Below are positions 42,998 through 54,541 of a stretch of 64,000 nucleotides of DNA, in pieces. Within the stretch, counting starts at the first letter, position 1. Every line of letters starts with the position of its first letter. The stretch lies in NCBI RefSeq assembly GCF_900115165.1, contig NZ_FOVP01000018.1, positions 1-64,000 on the forward strand, given 5' to 3'. The position numbers were made by a program, and so were the translations under genes. Under the pieces are notes generated by a model. It was not told where the DNA came from and searched no databases. It was given only the letters and a program-made list of their open reading frames with translations. The DNA is from Roseovarius lutimaris. GTDB lineage: Bacteria; Pseudomonadota; Alphaproteobacteria; Rhodobacterales; Rhodobacteraceae.

Positions 42998-44519
42998 GCT
43001 GCTCCCCCAGTGTTTTTCGGGCCTGTTGACCGAGCGCCGCCATGCGGGCACGGGCGGCGTCGTCCAGGGGCTCGTTCTGCGCGATCCTATCCGCCATCTC
43101 GCCAAGATCACGCGTGGCGGCCGTTCGGATCGCGGCCATCACGGCAAAGGTCTCCGCCTCGCTCAGCCCGTCTAGCTGCCCGTCCATTGCCGCGATCAGA
43201 ACGGCGAGTTGTTCGACCGCCGCCATGGGGTCGCGCTCGGCCTGGCGCAGGGATGCGCGCACCGCCGCCCCGCGGGTCAGCCGGGCGCGGGTCGCATCGT
43301 CAAGACGGGTGCCGAACCGGGCGAAATCCTCCAACTCTTCAAATTGCGACAGGGTGACGCGCAGGTTGCCCGCCACCGAGCGGAACGCGCGGCTTTGCGC
43401 CTTGCCGCCGACACGGCTGACCGACACGCCAAGATCGACCGCTGGAAACTGGTTCTTGCGCACCAGGCGCGGCGACAGATAGATCTGCCCGTCGGTGATC
43501 GAGATCAGGTTGGTCGGGATATAGGCCGACAGGTTTTCGGCCTGGGTTTCGACAACCGGCAGCACGGTAATCGACCCGCCGCCAACCGCCTCGGAGAACT
43601 GTCCGGCGCGCTCCAGCAACCGCGCGTGGATATAGAAGATATCGCCGGGAAAGGCCTCGCGCCCCGGCGGGCGGCGCAGCAACAGCGACAACTCCCGGTA
43701 GGAGCGCGCGTGATGCGTCAGATCATCCAGAACCACCAATACATCGCGGCCCTGAGCGGCGAAATATTCGGCCATGCTCAGCGCCGCATAGGGCGCGATA
43801 TAGGCCAGCCCGGCGGCCTCTTCGTCACCAGCGGACATGATGACCGTGCGCCCCAGCATGCCGCCGTCGGTGATCGCCCCGATCACCTTGGCCACCGCAT
43901 CGCCACGTTGCCCGATCGCGCAATAGATGCACGTCACATCGGTGGATTTCTGGTTGAGGATCGCATCCACAGCCAAGGATGTCTTCCCGGTCTGCCTGTC
44001 CCCGATCACCAGTTGGCGTTGCCCAAGCCCGATCGGCACCGCCGCATCGACCGTCTTGATCCCGGTGGCCAGAGGGCGCGTGATCGCCTTGCGGTCAAGA
44101 ATTTCGGGCGCCTCGGCCTCGACGGGCCGCATCGCCTCGACCTTGATCGCGCCCTTGCCATCCTGCGGATTGCCAAGCGCATCCACGACCCGGCCCAGAA
44201 GCGCCGGGCCGACCCTGGCGCTCACCACCTTGTGGGTGCGCGCAACACCTGTGCCGACGGCAACACGCTCGGACGGCCCAAGCAGGACAACGCCAAGGCG
44301 CCCCGGCTCCAGATCAAGGACGATGCCCTGCACGCCGTTTTCAAAGCGCAACAGCTCGTCGGACAAGGCACGTTCCAGCCCGGTGACGATGGCGATGCCG
44401 TCGGCCACTTCGGCGACCTGCCCGATTTCGCTCAGGCGGGGGCCGGGCGCGGGGCTGTCGAGCAGGGCCTGCAACAGCCCCTCGGGACCGGCGCCGATGT
44501 CGCCGGTTTCACCGCTCAT
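42981..44519 (-). CDS. atpA: N-ATPase F1 subunit alpha
   Basis: The 512-residue subunit has Walker [14 protein letters not shown] near residue 170 and the [29 protein letters not shown] region of alpha subunits. Compared with housekeeping AtpA its sequence is divergent, as expected for the N-ATPase clade that is usually an additional ATPase next to the main one. Together with beta it forms the catalytic hexamer head. It follows atpF with an 11-base overlap. Confidence 0.93.
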   Translation of the reverse strand: MSGETGDIGAGPEGLLQALLDSPAPGPRLSEIGQVAEVADGIAIVTGLERALSDELLRFENGVQGIVLDLEPGRLGVVLLGPSERVAVGTGVARTHKVVSARVGPALLGRVVDALGNPQDGKGAIKVEAMRPVEAEAPEILDRKAITRPLATGIKTVDAAVPIGLGQRQLVIGDRQTGKTSLAVDAILNQKSTDVTCIYCAIGQRGDAVAKVIGAITDGGMLGRTVIMSAGDEEAAGLAYIAPYAALSMAEYFAAQGRDVLVVLDDLTHHARSYRELSLLLRRPPGREAFPGDIFYIHARLLERAGQFSEAVGGGSITVLPVVETQAENLSAYIPTNLISITDGQIYLSPRLVRKNQFPAVDLGVSVSRVGGKAQSRAFRSVAGNLRVTLSQFEELEDFARFGTRLDDATRARLTRGAAVRASLRQAERDPMAAVEQLAVLIAAMDGQLDGLSEAETFAVMAAIRTAATRDLGEMADRIAQNEPLDDAARARMAALGQQARKTLGEQHGANP

Positions 44520-45279
44520 GGTCTTGCGCCTTCGGCTCGGTGCCCCTGGCCAGCTTTTCAGAAATCAGCGCGTCCAGCCCCTCGATATAGGACTCGACGG
44601 TCCAGGCCACCTGCGCGCCGCCGATGCGCAGCATCAGGCCCGGCGCCTGGTCCGGGTCGCTCTCGAATCTTACCGGGACATCCGGAAACAGGGCGTTCAA
44701 TTCGCCGGTCACGGCTTTTTGTGCCGCTGGTGGCAACGGGTCATGGCTTGTGATGACGGCCACCCTCGCCTGCCCTGCGGCGCGGGCCAGATCTGCGGCC
44801 ATCGGCTTGACCTTCTCGACAAGGTGATGCGCGATGCGCGCCTCCAGCGTCTCATCGGCAAGGTCGCTCAACGCCTTGCGGGTCAGCGACAGCAGCGCGC
44901 TTGCCCCGACGTGATGCATCTGAGCGGTGTATTTCCGGGCCTCATCGTCAAGATGCGCCCGCCAGCTCGCGTGCTCGCGCTCCATGCGCTGCTGCGCCTC
45001 GGCCAGCAACTCATCGCGCTGTTCCTCGGCCTGTTTTCGCACCGTTTCGGTCATCTCGGACTGCGCGACATGCAGCGCGCGTACCTTGTCATGATATTCC
45101 GCCTCGATGGCGGCCGCCTTGTCCTTCTCTCGCTCCGCTTCCTGCATCCGGGTGGCGATTTCGGCCTCGCGGGCGTCGATGCCATCCAGAATGGGCCGGT
45201 AGAGGAACCGCTTCAAAAGCCAGACCAGCACCAGAAAGTTGGCGATCTGCGCCGCGACGGTGATCCAGTCGACGGACAT
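44509..45279 (-). CDS. atpF: N-ATPase Fo subunit b with delta-like C-terminal domain
   Basis: The 256-residue protein is much longer than usual b subunits (~160). An N-terminal helix anchors it ([20 protein letters not shown]). A long charged coiled coil extends to ~residue 170, and a globular end ([20 protein letters not shown]... [23 protein letters not shown]) resembles the C-terminal part of the OSCP/delta subunit. No separate atpH is present in the operon, so this domain probably does the job of delta in holding F1 to the stalk. Resemblance to delta is my reading. Confidence 0.85.
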   Translation of the reverse strand: MSVDWITVAAQIANFLVLVWLLKRFLYRPILDGIDAREAEIATRMQEAEREKDKAAAIEAEYHDKVRALHVAQSEMTETVRKQAEEQRDELLAEAQQRMEREHASWRAHLDDEARKYTAQMHHVGASALLSLTRKALSDLADETLEARIAHHLVEKVKPMAADLARAAGQARVAVITSHDPLPPAAQKAVTGELNALFPDVPVRFESDPDQAPGLMLRIGGAQVAWTVESYIEGLDALISEKLARGTEPKAQDHER

Positions 45280-45282
45280 CGC

Positions 45283-45570
45283 TCAGCCGCCCGCCGCCTG
45301 CGCCGCTTCCACCGCCGCAGTCCAGAACGGGTTTGCGAAGATCAGAATCATCGCGACGACAAAGCAGTAGATCGCCGTGGATTCGATCATCGCAAGGCTG
45401 ACGAAGAGGGTCCGCGAAATGGTTGGGGCCGCGTCGGGCTGTTGTGCAATCGCGCTCAGCGCCGTCGAGGCCGCGCGCCCTTCCCCGAGCGCGGGGCCGA
45501 TGGCGCCGAACGCGACGGTGAGGCCGGCCGTGAAGATTGAAACGCCGGCGATGATACCAAGATCGGTCAT
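45283..45570 (-). CDS. atpE: N-ATPase Fo subunit c (ring)
   Basis: The 95-residue hairpin protein has two membrane helices. The second has the ion site MIESTAIYCFVVAMILIFANPF with Glu63, Ser64 and Tyr68, a full set like that of Na+-coupled rings. Helix 1 has GPALGEGRAAS with Glu30 where Na+ rings often have Gln, so the site has two carboxylates. ATG overlaps the atpB stop (ATGA). The start at 45570 is the family N-terminus; the larger frame before it belongs to other genes. Confidence 0.92.
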   Translation of the reverse strand: MTDLGIIAGVSIFTAGLTVAFGAIGPALGEGRAASTALSAIAQQPDAAPTISRTLFVSLAMIESTAIYCFVVAMILIFANPFWTAAVEAAQAAGG

Positions 45571-46262
45571 GAATTGTCCTTTTCGGAAAGCGGGTGTGAT
45601 GGGGTCGCGGTGGCACTTGAGATATAGACCGTCGCCAGGATCGCGAAGATATAGGCCTGGATCATGCCGGTCAGAAGCCCGAGCACATCCATCACCACGG
45701 GAAAGAAGAATGGCGCGACACCAAGCAGGATCGCCGCGATGACGGCGCCGCTCATGATGTTGCCGTAAAGACGAATGGCGAGCGAGATGCCGCGCGAGAA
45801 TTCCGAGATGATGTTGAACGGCAGCATGATCGGCGATGGTTGCAGATAGGTCTTGAGATAGCCGCCAAGGCCGCGGCTGCTTACACCGAACAGCGGCACC
45901 GCGATCAACACGGAAATCGCCAGGGCGGTCGTCGTCGACAAGGAGGATGTCGGCGGCCGGAACCCCGGAATGACCAGAAGCAGGTTCGACAGCGCGACAA
46001 ACAGAAACAGCGTGCCGGAAAAATACAACAGGTGCCGCGACGGGCCCTGGGCGATTTCGTCGATCTGGCCCTGAATGCCCTGCACGATCACCTCCAGCGT
46101 CGTGCGCCAGCGGTCTGGCGGCACATCGGCGCGCAGGTTGCGGGTGATCAGCATCGAGGCGACGGTCAAAAGGCCCATCACGATCCAGGTATAGAAAATG
46201 GTTGCGTTGATCGGCACGCCCCAGGCGTCGAACATGACGATCTGATCCGGCGTAAGGTTCAT
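45567..46262 (-). CDS. atpB: N-ATPase Fo subunit a
   Basis: The 231-residue membrane protein has five to six helices. The essential Arg lies in ISLAIRLYGNIMSGAV near residue 165, and ALSNLLLVIPGFRPPTSSLSTTTALA is typical of subunit a. It forms the ion half-channels against the c ring. I use ATG 46262, which overlaps the atpR stop by four bases; the longer frame is not subunit a. Confidence 0.92.
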   Translation of the reverse strand: MNLTPDQIVMFDAWGVPINATIFYTWIVMGLLTVASMLITRNLRADVPPDRWRTTLEVIVQGIQGQIDEIAQGPSRHLLYFSGTLFLFVALSNLLLVIPGFRPPTSSLSTTTALAISVLIAVPLFGVSSRGLGGYLKTYLQPSPIMLPFNIISEFSRGISLAIRLYGNIMSGAVIAAILLGVAPFFFPVVMDVLGLLTGMIQAYIFAILATVYISSATATPSHPLSEKDNS

Positions 46263-46558
46263 GATGCGCGACCTGCGGGCGCCCCGACACGGGCGATGGT
46301 CGTGGCGATGATGCGCACCATAAGGAACGCGATGGCATAGCCAAGCGCGGCCCATGGCCCGCCCTGCCCGATCACAACCCATCCCACACCGAGCAAGGCC
46401 GCGATCCGCAGCGTCGCGCTGAGCGTCAGGAGTTTGACCGGGCTCACGCTGCGCAATGCCAGCCGCATTCCCAGGGCCAGCCCGACAAAGAAAAGCCCCC
46501 CCATGACGAGGCCAGAGGCCCCGCCCAGAACCAGCGCAGTCCAGTCAATCGCGATCAT
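46259..46558 (-). CDS. atpR: N-ATPase accessory membrane protein AtpR
   Basis: The 99-residue protein has three hydrophobic helices (GGASGLVMGGLFFVGLALGMRLAL, LRIAALLGVGWVVIG, ALGYAIAFLMVRIIATTIARV). AtpR is found only in N-ATPase operons between atpQ and atpB. It is thought to help with ring assembly by interacting with the c-subunit carboxylates; its Arg residues in helices fit that. ATGA-type overlaps with both neighbours. Confidence 0.85.
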   Translation of the reverse strand: MIAIDWTALVLGGASGLVMGGLFFVGLALGMRLALRSVSPVKLLTLSATLRIAALLGVGWVVIGQGGPWAALGYAIAFLMVRIIATTIARVGAPAGRAS

Positions 46559-46838
46559 TTGTCGCCCCCTTCCTTGTTGATCCATGACGCGGCAATGAAC
46601 GCGCCCAGCACCACGCCGCCAAGGATCAGGGCGATGGTCCATGAAAACCCCTGCGGCGCCACACGGTCAAGCCAGAGGCCGAGAAACGCCCCGCCAACTG
46701 TCGGCACGGCGATTGACCAGCCGATCATTCCGAATGTGCCGATACCGCGCAGCGGGCTTGGCCCCGGATTGTCGCGCGTCGATTTCATCCGCCTGGCCTG
46801 ACGTGCGATGTCCTCGGTGGATTTATCGGGTTTGGGCG

Positions 46839-46842
<4 letters not shown>
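46555..46842 (-). CDS. atpQ: N-ATPase accessory membrane protein AtpQ
   Basis: The 95-residue protein has a charged N-terminal part and two helices (GMIGWSIAVPTVGGAFLGLWLD and WTIALILGGVVLGAFIAASWI). It belongs to the AtpI/AtpZ-like group and is a marker of N-ATPase operons. Likely an assembly helper or Mg2+/ion carrier for the complex. Overlaps atpC and atpR by four bases each. Confidence 0.85.
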
Positions 46843-49560
<2,718 letters not shown>

Positions 49561-49561
49561 C

Positions 49562-50563
49562 TCAGGCTCCTAATGTGGCGACAAGAACCGCCTTGATCGT
49601 ATGCATCCGGTTTTCGGCCTGATCAAACACGATCGAGGCGGCGCTTTCAAATACCTCTTCGGTCACCTCCATTGCATCAAGCCCGAATTCGGCCTTGATG
49701 TCGGCCCCGACGGTGGTCTCGGTGTTGTGAAATGCGGGCAGGCAATGCATGAAACAGGCGCGTGGATTGCCGGTTTTGGCCATCACATCGGCGTTGACCT
49801 GATAGGGCGTCAGCAGCTTGATGCGTTCGGCCCATTTTTCCCTGGGTTCGCCCATCGACACCCAGACATCGGTATAGACGTAATCGACGCCTTTGACGCC
49901 CGTCTCCACGTCTTCGGTGATCGTCACCTGTGCGCCGGTGTCCCCGGCAATCGCCTTGGCCTCATCAATGATCGCTGCTTTGGGCCAGCACGCCTTTGGC
50001 GCACAAAGCCGCACATCCATGCCCATCTTGGCGCCGCCGATCAAAAGGCTGTCGCCCATGTTGTTGCCTGCATCCCCCAGAAACGCAAAGGCGACGCGGT
50101 GCAGCGGCTTTTCCACATGCTCCTGCATGGTCAGGAAATCGGCGAGGATCTGGGTCGGGTGAAACTCGTTTGTCAGCCCGTTATAGACCGGCACGCCGGA
50201 ATATTCGGCCAACTCATCAACGACATTCTGGCCAAAGCCGCGATACTCGATCGCGTCATAGATCCGGCCCAGCACGCGGGCGGTATCCTTGACCGATTCC
50301 TTGTGGCCGATATGGCTGCCGGTCGGCCCCAGATAGGTGACACGCGCGCCCTGATCATAGGCCGCCACCTCAAACCCCACGCGGGTACGGGTGCTGTCCT
50401 TTTCAAAGATCAGCGCGATATCCTTGCCTTGCAGCCGTGGCACCTCGGTGCCGGTGTATTTCGCGACCTTGAGGTCAGCCGCGAGCTTGAGCAGAAAGGC
50501 GATTTCGCGCGGGGTATAATCGCGCAGCGTCAGGAAATGCCGGTTCTTCAGGTTGTAAGCCAT
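49562..50563 (-). CDS. arcB: Ornithine carbamoyltransferase, catabolic type
   Basis: The 333-residue enzyme splits citrulline with phosphate into ornithine and carbamoyl phosphate in this context. It has the carbamoyl phosphate-binding motif [13 protein letters not shown], the [13 protein letters not shown] motif and the ornithine-binding [10 protein letters not shown]. Position between arcA and arcC marks it as the catabolic enzyme. AAAGGCAATCC precedes the start. Confidence 0.95.
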   Translation of the reverse strand: MAYNLKNRHFLTLRDYTPREIAFLLKLAADLKVAKYTGTEVPRLQGKDIALIFEKDSTRTRVGFEVAAYDQGARVTYLGPTGSHIGHKESVKDTARVLGRIYDAIEYRGFGQNVVDELAEYSGVPVYNGLTNEFHPTQILADFLTMQEHVEKPLHRVAFAFLGDAGNNMGDSLLIGGAKMGMDVRLCAPKACWPKAAIIDEAKAIAGDTGAQVTITEDVETGVKGVDYVYTDVWVSMGEPREKWAERIKLLTPYQVNADVMAKTGNPRACFMHCLPAFHNTETTVGADIKAEFGLDAMEVTEEVFESAASIVFDQAENRMHTIKAVLVATLGA

Positions 50564-50581
50564 TTGGATTGCCTTTCGGGG

Positions 50582-51811
50582 TCAAACAGGATCGCGCAGG
50601 GTCGGGCAGCTCATGCAATGGCCGCCGCCACGCCCGCGCCCGAGTTCGGCGCCGGGAATGGCCAGCACGTCGATGCCTGCCGCCGCAAGCGCGGCGTTGG
50701 TGTCGTCGTTGCGGTCATAGCCGATGACCACGCCGGGGCGCAGGGCCAGCACGTTGTTGCCATCGTTCCATTGTTCGCGCGCGCGCTCTTCCCCGGTAGA
50801 GCCGCCCGTCGGCACAATCTGGAGTCTTTTGTAGCCCAGAACCTCGGCCACGATATCGAAAATCGGGCGCGGGTCATGGCGAAATTGCAAAGGGGCGGCG
50901 CCATCGCCGGGGCGAATGTCGTAGCATTTAAGTTCGTCCGCCACCTCCTTGAAGGTCGTGACCACATCGCCACCGCAAAGGGTGAAGACCGTATCGAGAT
51001 GCATCGCCGCCCGCGATTTCGGGATGGCAAAGGCCAGCACCCGCTCTGCGGCGCCCGTATCGAACAGCGCCTCGGCAAGTTGGCCAACGCCCTGCGGCGA
51101 CGACCGCTCGCCCATGCCGACCAGAACCGTTGCGTTGCCGACGGGCATGATATCGCCGCCTTCCAGCGTCGCCAGCCCGTGATCAATGGTCGGGTCGCCC
51201 CAATGGACCGTCGTTTTGCCCGCGAATTTCGGGTGGAATTTATAGATTGCGGTGTTCAGCAGGGTTTCCGGGCGCCGCGCGGCCCAGTGCATCGGATTGA
51301 CCGAGACACCGCCATAGATCCACGCGGAATTGTCGCGGGTGAACAGCGCGTTTGGCAATGGCGGCAGGATAAACCCGTGCGCGCCAAGATAGCTGCCGAA
51401 CAGCCCCGAAGGCTTGAACGGCAGATCGTCGGTGGCCAGCCCGCCGAGCAGGTATTCCGCCAGTTGCGCCCCCGGCAGCTCGTCCATCCAGGCGCGCAGT
51501 TCCGACATCATGCCAACGCCGATCTGGTCGGGTGTGATCCGGTGATCCAGCACCCAGTCACGCCCTTTGGAGATATCCAGCGTTTCGGCCAGCAGATCGT
51601 TGACGTCCAGAACCTCGACCCCCTCATCGCGCATCGTGGTTGCAAAGACATCGTGGTCTTTCTGCGCCTGCTTGACCCAGAACACATCGTCAAACAACAG
51701 ATCCTGACAGTTGGCAGGCGTCAATCGACGATGGGCCAGACCGGGGCGGCAGACGACAACCTGGCGCAATTTTCCGGTTTCGGAGTGAACACCCAAGGTT
51801 TGATCGGTCAT
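50582..51811 (-). CDS. arcA: Arginine deiminase
   Basis: The 409-residue enzyme hydrolyses L-arginine to citrulline and ammonia. The core motifs [52 protein letters not shown] and the nucleophilic Cys near the C-terminus in [19 protein letters not shown] are all present. First enzyme of the arc genes. 14 bases separate it from the antiporter stop. Confidence 0.96.
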   Translation of the reverse strand: MTDQTLGVHSETGKLRQVVVCRPGLAHRRLTPANCQDLLFDDVFWVKQAQKDHDVFATTMRDEGVEVLDVNDLLAETLDISKGRDWVLDHRITPDQIGVGMMSELRAWMDELPGAQLAEYLLGGLATDDLPFKPSGLFGSYLGAHGFILPPLPNALFTRDNSAWIYGGVSVNPMHWAARRPETLLNTAIYKFHPKFAGKTTVHWGDPTIDHGLATLEGGDIMPVGNATVLVGMGERSSPQGVGQLAEALFDTGAAERVLAFAIPKSRAAMHLDTVFTLCGGDVVTTFKEVADELKCYDIRPGDGAAPLQFRHDPRPIFDIVAEVLGYKRLQIVPTGGSTGEERAREQWNDGNNVLALRPGVVIGYDRNDDTNAALAAAGIDVLAIPGAELGRGRGGGHCMSCPTLRDPV

Positions 51812-51825
51812 CTTGAGAGCCTTTC

Positions 51826-53274
51826 TTATACGAGGGTTGCAACGCTGAGAGCGGCGCTGATGAAGACGGTCAGGATCAGCAGCAGCGGCCAGATGAAGGC
51901 CAGCCAGCGATCATAGGAAACCCGTCCGATGGCAAGACCACCGACCACGACGGCGAAGGTCGGGTTGATCAGGTTCACCAAGCCGTTGGCCGATTGATAG
52001 GCGGTGACGACGAGAGACCGGGCAACGCCTGCAAAATCGGCCAGCGGCGCCAGGATCGGCATCGACATGACGGCCAGACCAGAGGACGAGGGCACGAAAA
52101 AGCTCATGCCGACTTCGATCCAGAACATCAGGTTGATGAAGGCCAGATCACCCAGACCGCCAAGCGATTGTTCGGCACTGTGAAGGATCGTGTCGGCAAT
52201 CAGCCCGTTTTCCATGATCACGACGATCCCCCGGGCCAGGCCGACCACAAGCGCCACGCCAAGAAGGTCACGCGCCCCGTCGATGAAATTTCCGGTCAGC
52301 TGCTTTTCGCCCATGCGCGCGATCAGGCCGATCACGATGGCGGACCCAAGGAACAGCGCCGCCATGCGGGCCATCCACCAGCCCTGCGAGGACACGCCCC
52401 AGATCATGACCGCAAAGGTGAGAGCAAAGATAATCAAGACAATCGACTGGGTTCCGGTGAGATTGGCCGTGTCCGAGTCGTCCTTGCGATCCTTGAGAAA
52501 GATCGCGCGATGTGCCTGCGCCTGTTTCGCCACGACGGATCTGCGCGGGTCGGCCTTGACCCGGCGCGCATAGAGCATCACGTAAGCCGCGCAAATGACC
52601 ACCCCGCCGATCAGAAGGATAAAGCGCAACGCCATGCCATCGGTAAAGGGAATCCCCGCCGCATTGGCGGCAATCACGGTGGCAAACGGGTTGATGGTCG
52701 ACCCCAAAACGCCGATCCCCGCCCCGATCAGGATAATCGCAACCCCGGTCACAGCATCATAACCGGCGGCAATCATCACAGGGATCAGGATCGCGTAGAA
52801 CGCCAGTGTTTCCTCGGCCATGCCATAGGTCGTGCCGCCAAGCGCAAACAGCGACATCATGATCGGAATCATCCAGATTTCGTGCCCTTCAAGCCTGTGC
52901 ATGACCGTCCGAATGCCGGTATCTATCGCCCCGGTTGCATTCACGATTCCGAGGAAACCGCCGAGAAACAGAACGAAGAGCGCCACATCAATGGCATTTG
53001 CCGCATAGCTGTCGGGATCATAAAAACCGGCCCCCGGCGCCAGCATGACATCGAAAAACCCCTGCGGGTTCGGGTCTACCTCCTGGTAGCTTCCGGCGAC
53101 GGCAATCTCTTTTCCGACGGTGTCGTTCATCACCCTGTCATAGCGTCCGGCGGGAATAATCCATGTCAGCGCAGCCACCAGAATGATCAACAGGAACAGG
53201 ATTGTATAAGCGGTGGGAAACCTGGAACTGGTTTGCTCTTCCGGGTTTGGCGGGGCTTGCGTGTCATCTTGCAT
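51826..53274 (-). CDS. arcD: YfcC-family membrane carrier (arginine/ornithine antiporter role)
   Basis: The ~482-residue membrane protein has about 12 helices of the YfcC/DcuC-like superfamily ([24 protein letters not shown] at the start, EIGMSFF-like [27 protein letters not shown] near 390). The position in front of arcA suggests arginine-ornithine exchange. It is not of the classic APC-type ArcD, so the symbol expresses the inferred role. AAGGGAG before the ATG at 53274 decides the start; the longer frame crosses the promoter region. Confidence 0.75.
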   Translation of the reverse strand: MQDDTQAPPNPEEQTSSRFPTAYTILFLLIILVAALTWIIPAGRYDRVMNDTVGKEIAVAGSYQEVDPNPQGFFDVMLAPGAGFYDPDSYAANAIDVALFVLFLGGFLGIVNATGAIDTGIRTVMHRLEGHEIWMIPIMMSLFALGGTTYGMAEETLAFYAILIPVMIAAGYDAVTGVAIILIGAGIGVLGSTINPFATVIAANAAGIPFTDGMALRFILLIGGVVICAAYVMLYARRVKADPRRSVVAKQAQAHRAIFLKDRKDDSDTANLTGTQSIVLIIFALTFAVMIWGVSSQGWWMARMAALFLGSAIVIGLIARMGEKQLTGNFIDGARDLLGVALVVGLARGIVVIMENGLIADTILHSAEQSLGGLGDLAFINLMFWIEVGMSFFVPSSSGLAVMSMPILAPLADFAGVARSLVVTAYQSANGLVNLINPTFAVVVGGLAIGRVSYDRWLAFIWPLLLILTVFISAALSVATLV

Positions 53275-53374
53275 GAGGCTCTCCCTTCGGCTTGCCGTGC
53301 TAGCCCCCCGATTGGGGGTGACTGATCCGTGCTTACGGTAAGAAAGAGAGATAACAGGATATGTCTTCGCGGCA

Positions 53375-53388
53375 TTGACCTGCATCAA
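53375..53388. promoter_or_regulatory. FNR/FnrL box upstream of arcD
   Basis: TTGACCTGCATCAA matches the FNR consensus TTGAT-N4-ATCAA in nine of ten defined positions. It lies about 101-114 bases before the arcD ATG. It suggests activation of the arc-atp unit by an Fnr-type regulator at low oxygen. The regulator gene is not in the window. Confidence 0.7.
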
Positions 53389-53418
53389 TAGGCGAACAGC
53401 GGGTTGCGACATCCACGA

Positions 53419-54540
53419 TCAGGCTGCCATGGTCTGACGAAACCGCAATAGTGCGATGGCGAAAAAGACACCGCCCAGCCCGATCATCACAAGCATATCC
53501 GGCCAGACCGTTTGCAGACCGGCGCCGCGATAGAGGATGGCCTGCGAGAAGGCCACGAAATGCGTGGATGGCGCGATCTGCATGACGGTTTGAAGCCAGC
53601 CGGGAATGCTCTCCATCGGGGTTGTGCTGCCCGAGAGCAGATTCATGACCACCAGAACCGGCAGGGCCAGCAAACCGAACTGTGACATCGAGGTCGTGAA
53701 GGTTGCCAACAGAATGCCAAGCCCTGTGACCGACACCAGATAGAGCACCGTACCCGTCACGAAAAGCGTAAGCGATCCGGCAATTGGCACGCCAAGTATG
53801 CCCTGAACCACCAGCCAAAGCGACAAAACGGCGGCGACAATGATCGCCAGGCCATTGGCCCAGATCTTGGCCAGCATGATTTCCGACGGCGTGACCGGCA
53901 TGACCAGCAAATGCTCGATTGTTCCGTGTTCGCGCTCGCGGATCAGGGCCGCGCCGGTCAGCAGAATTGCCAGGATCGTGACGTTGTTGATCACCTGCAT
54001 CACAGAGGAAAACCATGTCGATTGCAGGTTTGGATTGAACTGCGCCGTGACGATCAGATCTATCGGCAGCGTGCTCGATGTATCGTCGCCTGCCACGAAT
54101 TTGGTGATTTCCCCGGTTATGATTTCCTGAAGGAAAACCGACCCGTTGCCCGCCTGCACCATCGCCGTGGCATCCACGTTCAACTGCAAGGATGGCTGCA
54201 ATCCGGCGATCACGTCTGCCTCGAAGCGCGGCGGAAAGGACAGCACGAAAACATAGCTGCCATCGTTCATGACGCGATCAATATCGGAGGCCGCGATTTC
54301 CTGAGGGGTGTCAAATTCCGGCGGCAGAATCGCCCCGATAATCCGCCCGCTCAGATCAGAGCGGTCAAGATCGACATAGGCCACCGACGCATTGATCACC
54401 TCAAGCTTGGCCCCGGTCGCAACCGCATAGACCGCAAAGCTGAAGACATAGGCAATCAGGAAAAGCAGAACCGGATCGGCCCGCAGGCTGCGAAGCTCTT
54501 TGAGACCGAGCCGGTAAATATTGGACAGCCATTGCCGCAT
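53419..54540 (-). CDS. ABC-2 type exporter permease (YhhJ-like)
   Basis: The 373-residue permease has an N-terminal helix (PVLLFLIAYVFSFAVYAVATG), a ~130-residue outer loop and five clustered C-terminal helices with ALIREREHGTIEHLLVMPVTPSEIMLAKIWANGLAI, typical of ABC-2 permeases. ATG 54540 is one base after the stop of the rbbA-like gene, so it is coupled to it. It completes an HlyD-RbbA-YhhJ exporter set. Ends about 30 bases before the FNR box of the arc unit. Confidence 0.85.
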   Translation of the reverse strand: MRQWLSNIYRLGLKELRSLRADPVLLFLIAYVFSFAVYAVATGAKLEVINASVAYVDLDRSDLSGRIIGAILPPEFDTPQEIAASDIDRVMNDGSYVFVLSFPPRFEADVIAGLQPSLQLNVDATAMVQAGNGSVFLQEIITGEITKFVAGDDTSSTLPIDLIVTAQFNPNLQSTWFSSVMQVINNVTILAILLTGAALIREREHGTIEHLLVMPVTPSEIMLAKIWANGLAIIVAAVLSLWLVVQGILGVPIAGSLTLFVTGTVLYLVSVTGLGILLATFTTSMSQFGLLALPVLVVMNLLSGSTTPMESIPGWLQTVMQIAPSTHFVAFSQAILYRGAGLQTVWPDMLVMIGLGGVFFAIALLRFRQTMAA

Positions 54541-54541
54541 C

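Noticed and set aside
43209..44753. Long plus-strand frame over atpA
   Set aside because: Shadow of atpA codon use; rich in His, Arg and Gln as expected for antisense of GC-rich coding DNA.
49601..51916. 771-codon frame antisense to arcB and arcA
   Set aside because: It spans two real genes and their spacer on the opposite strand; no start signal and no family-like sequence.
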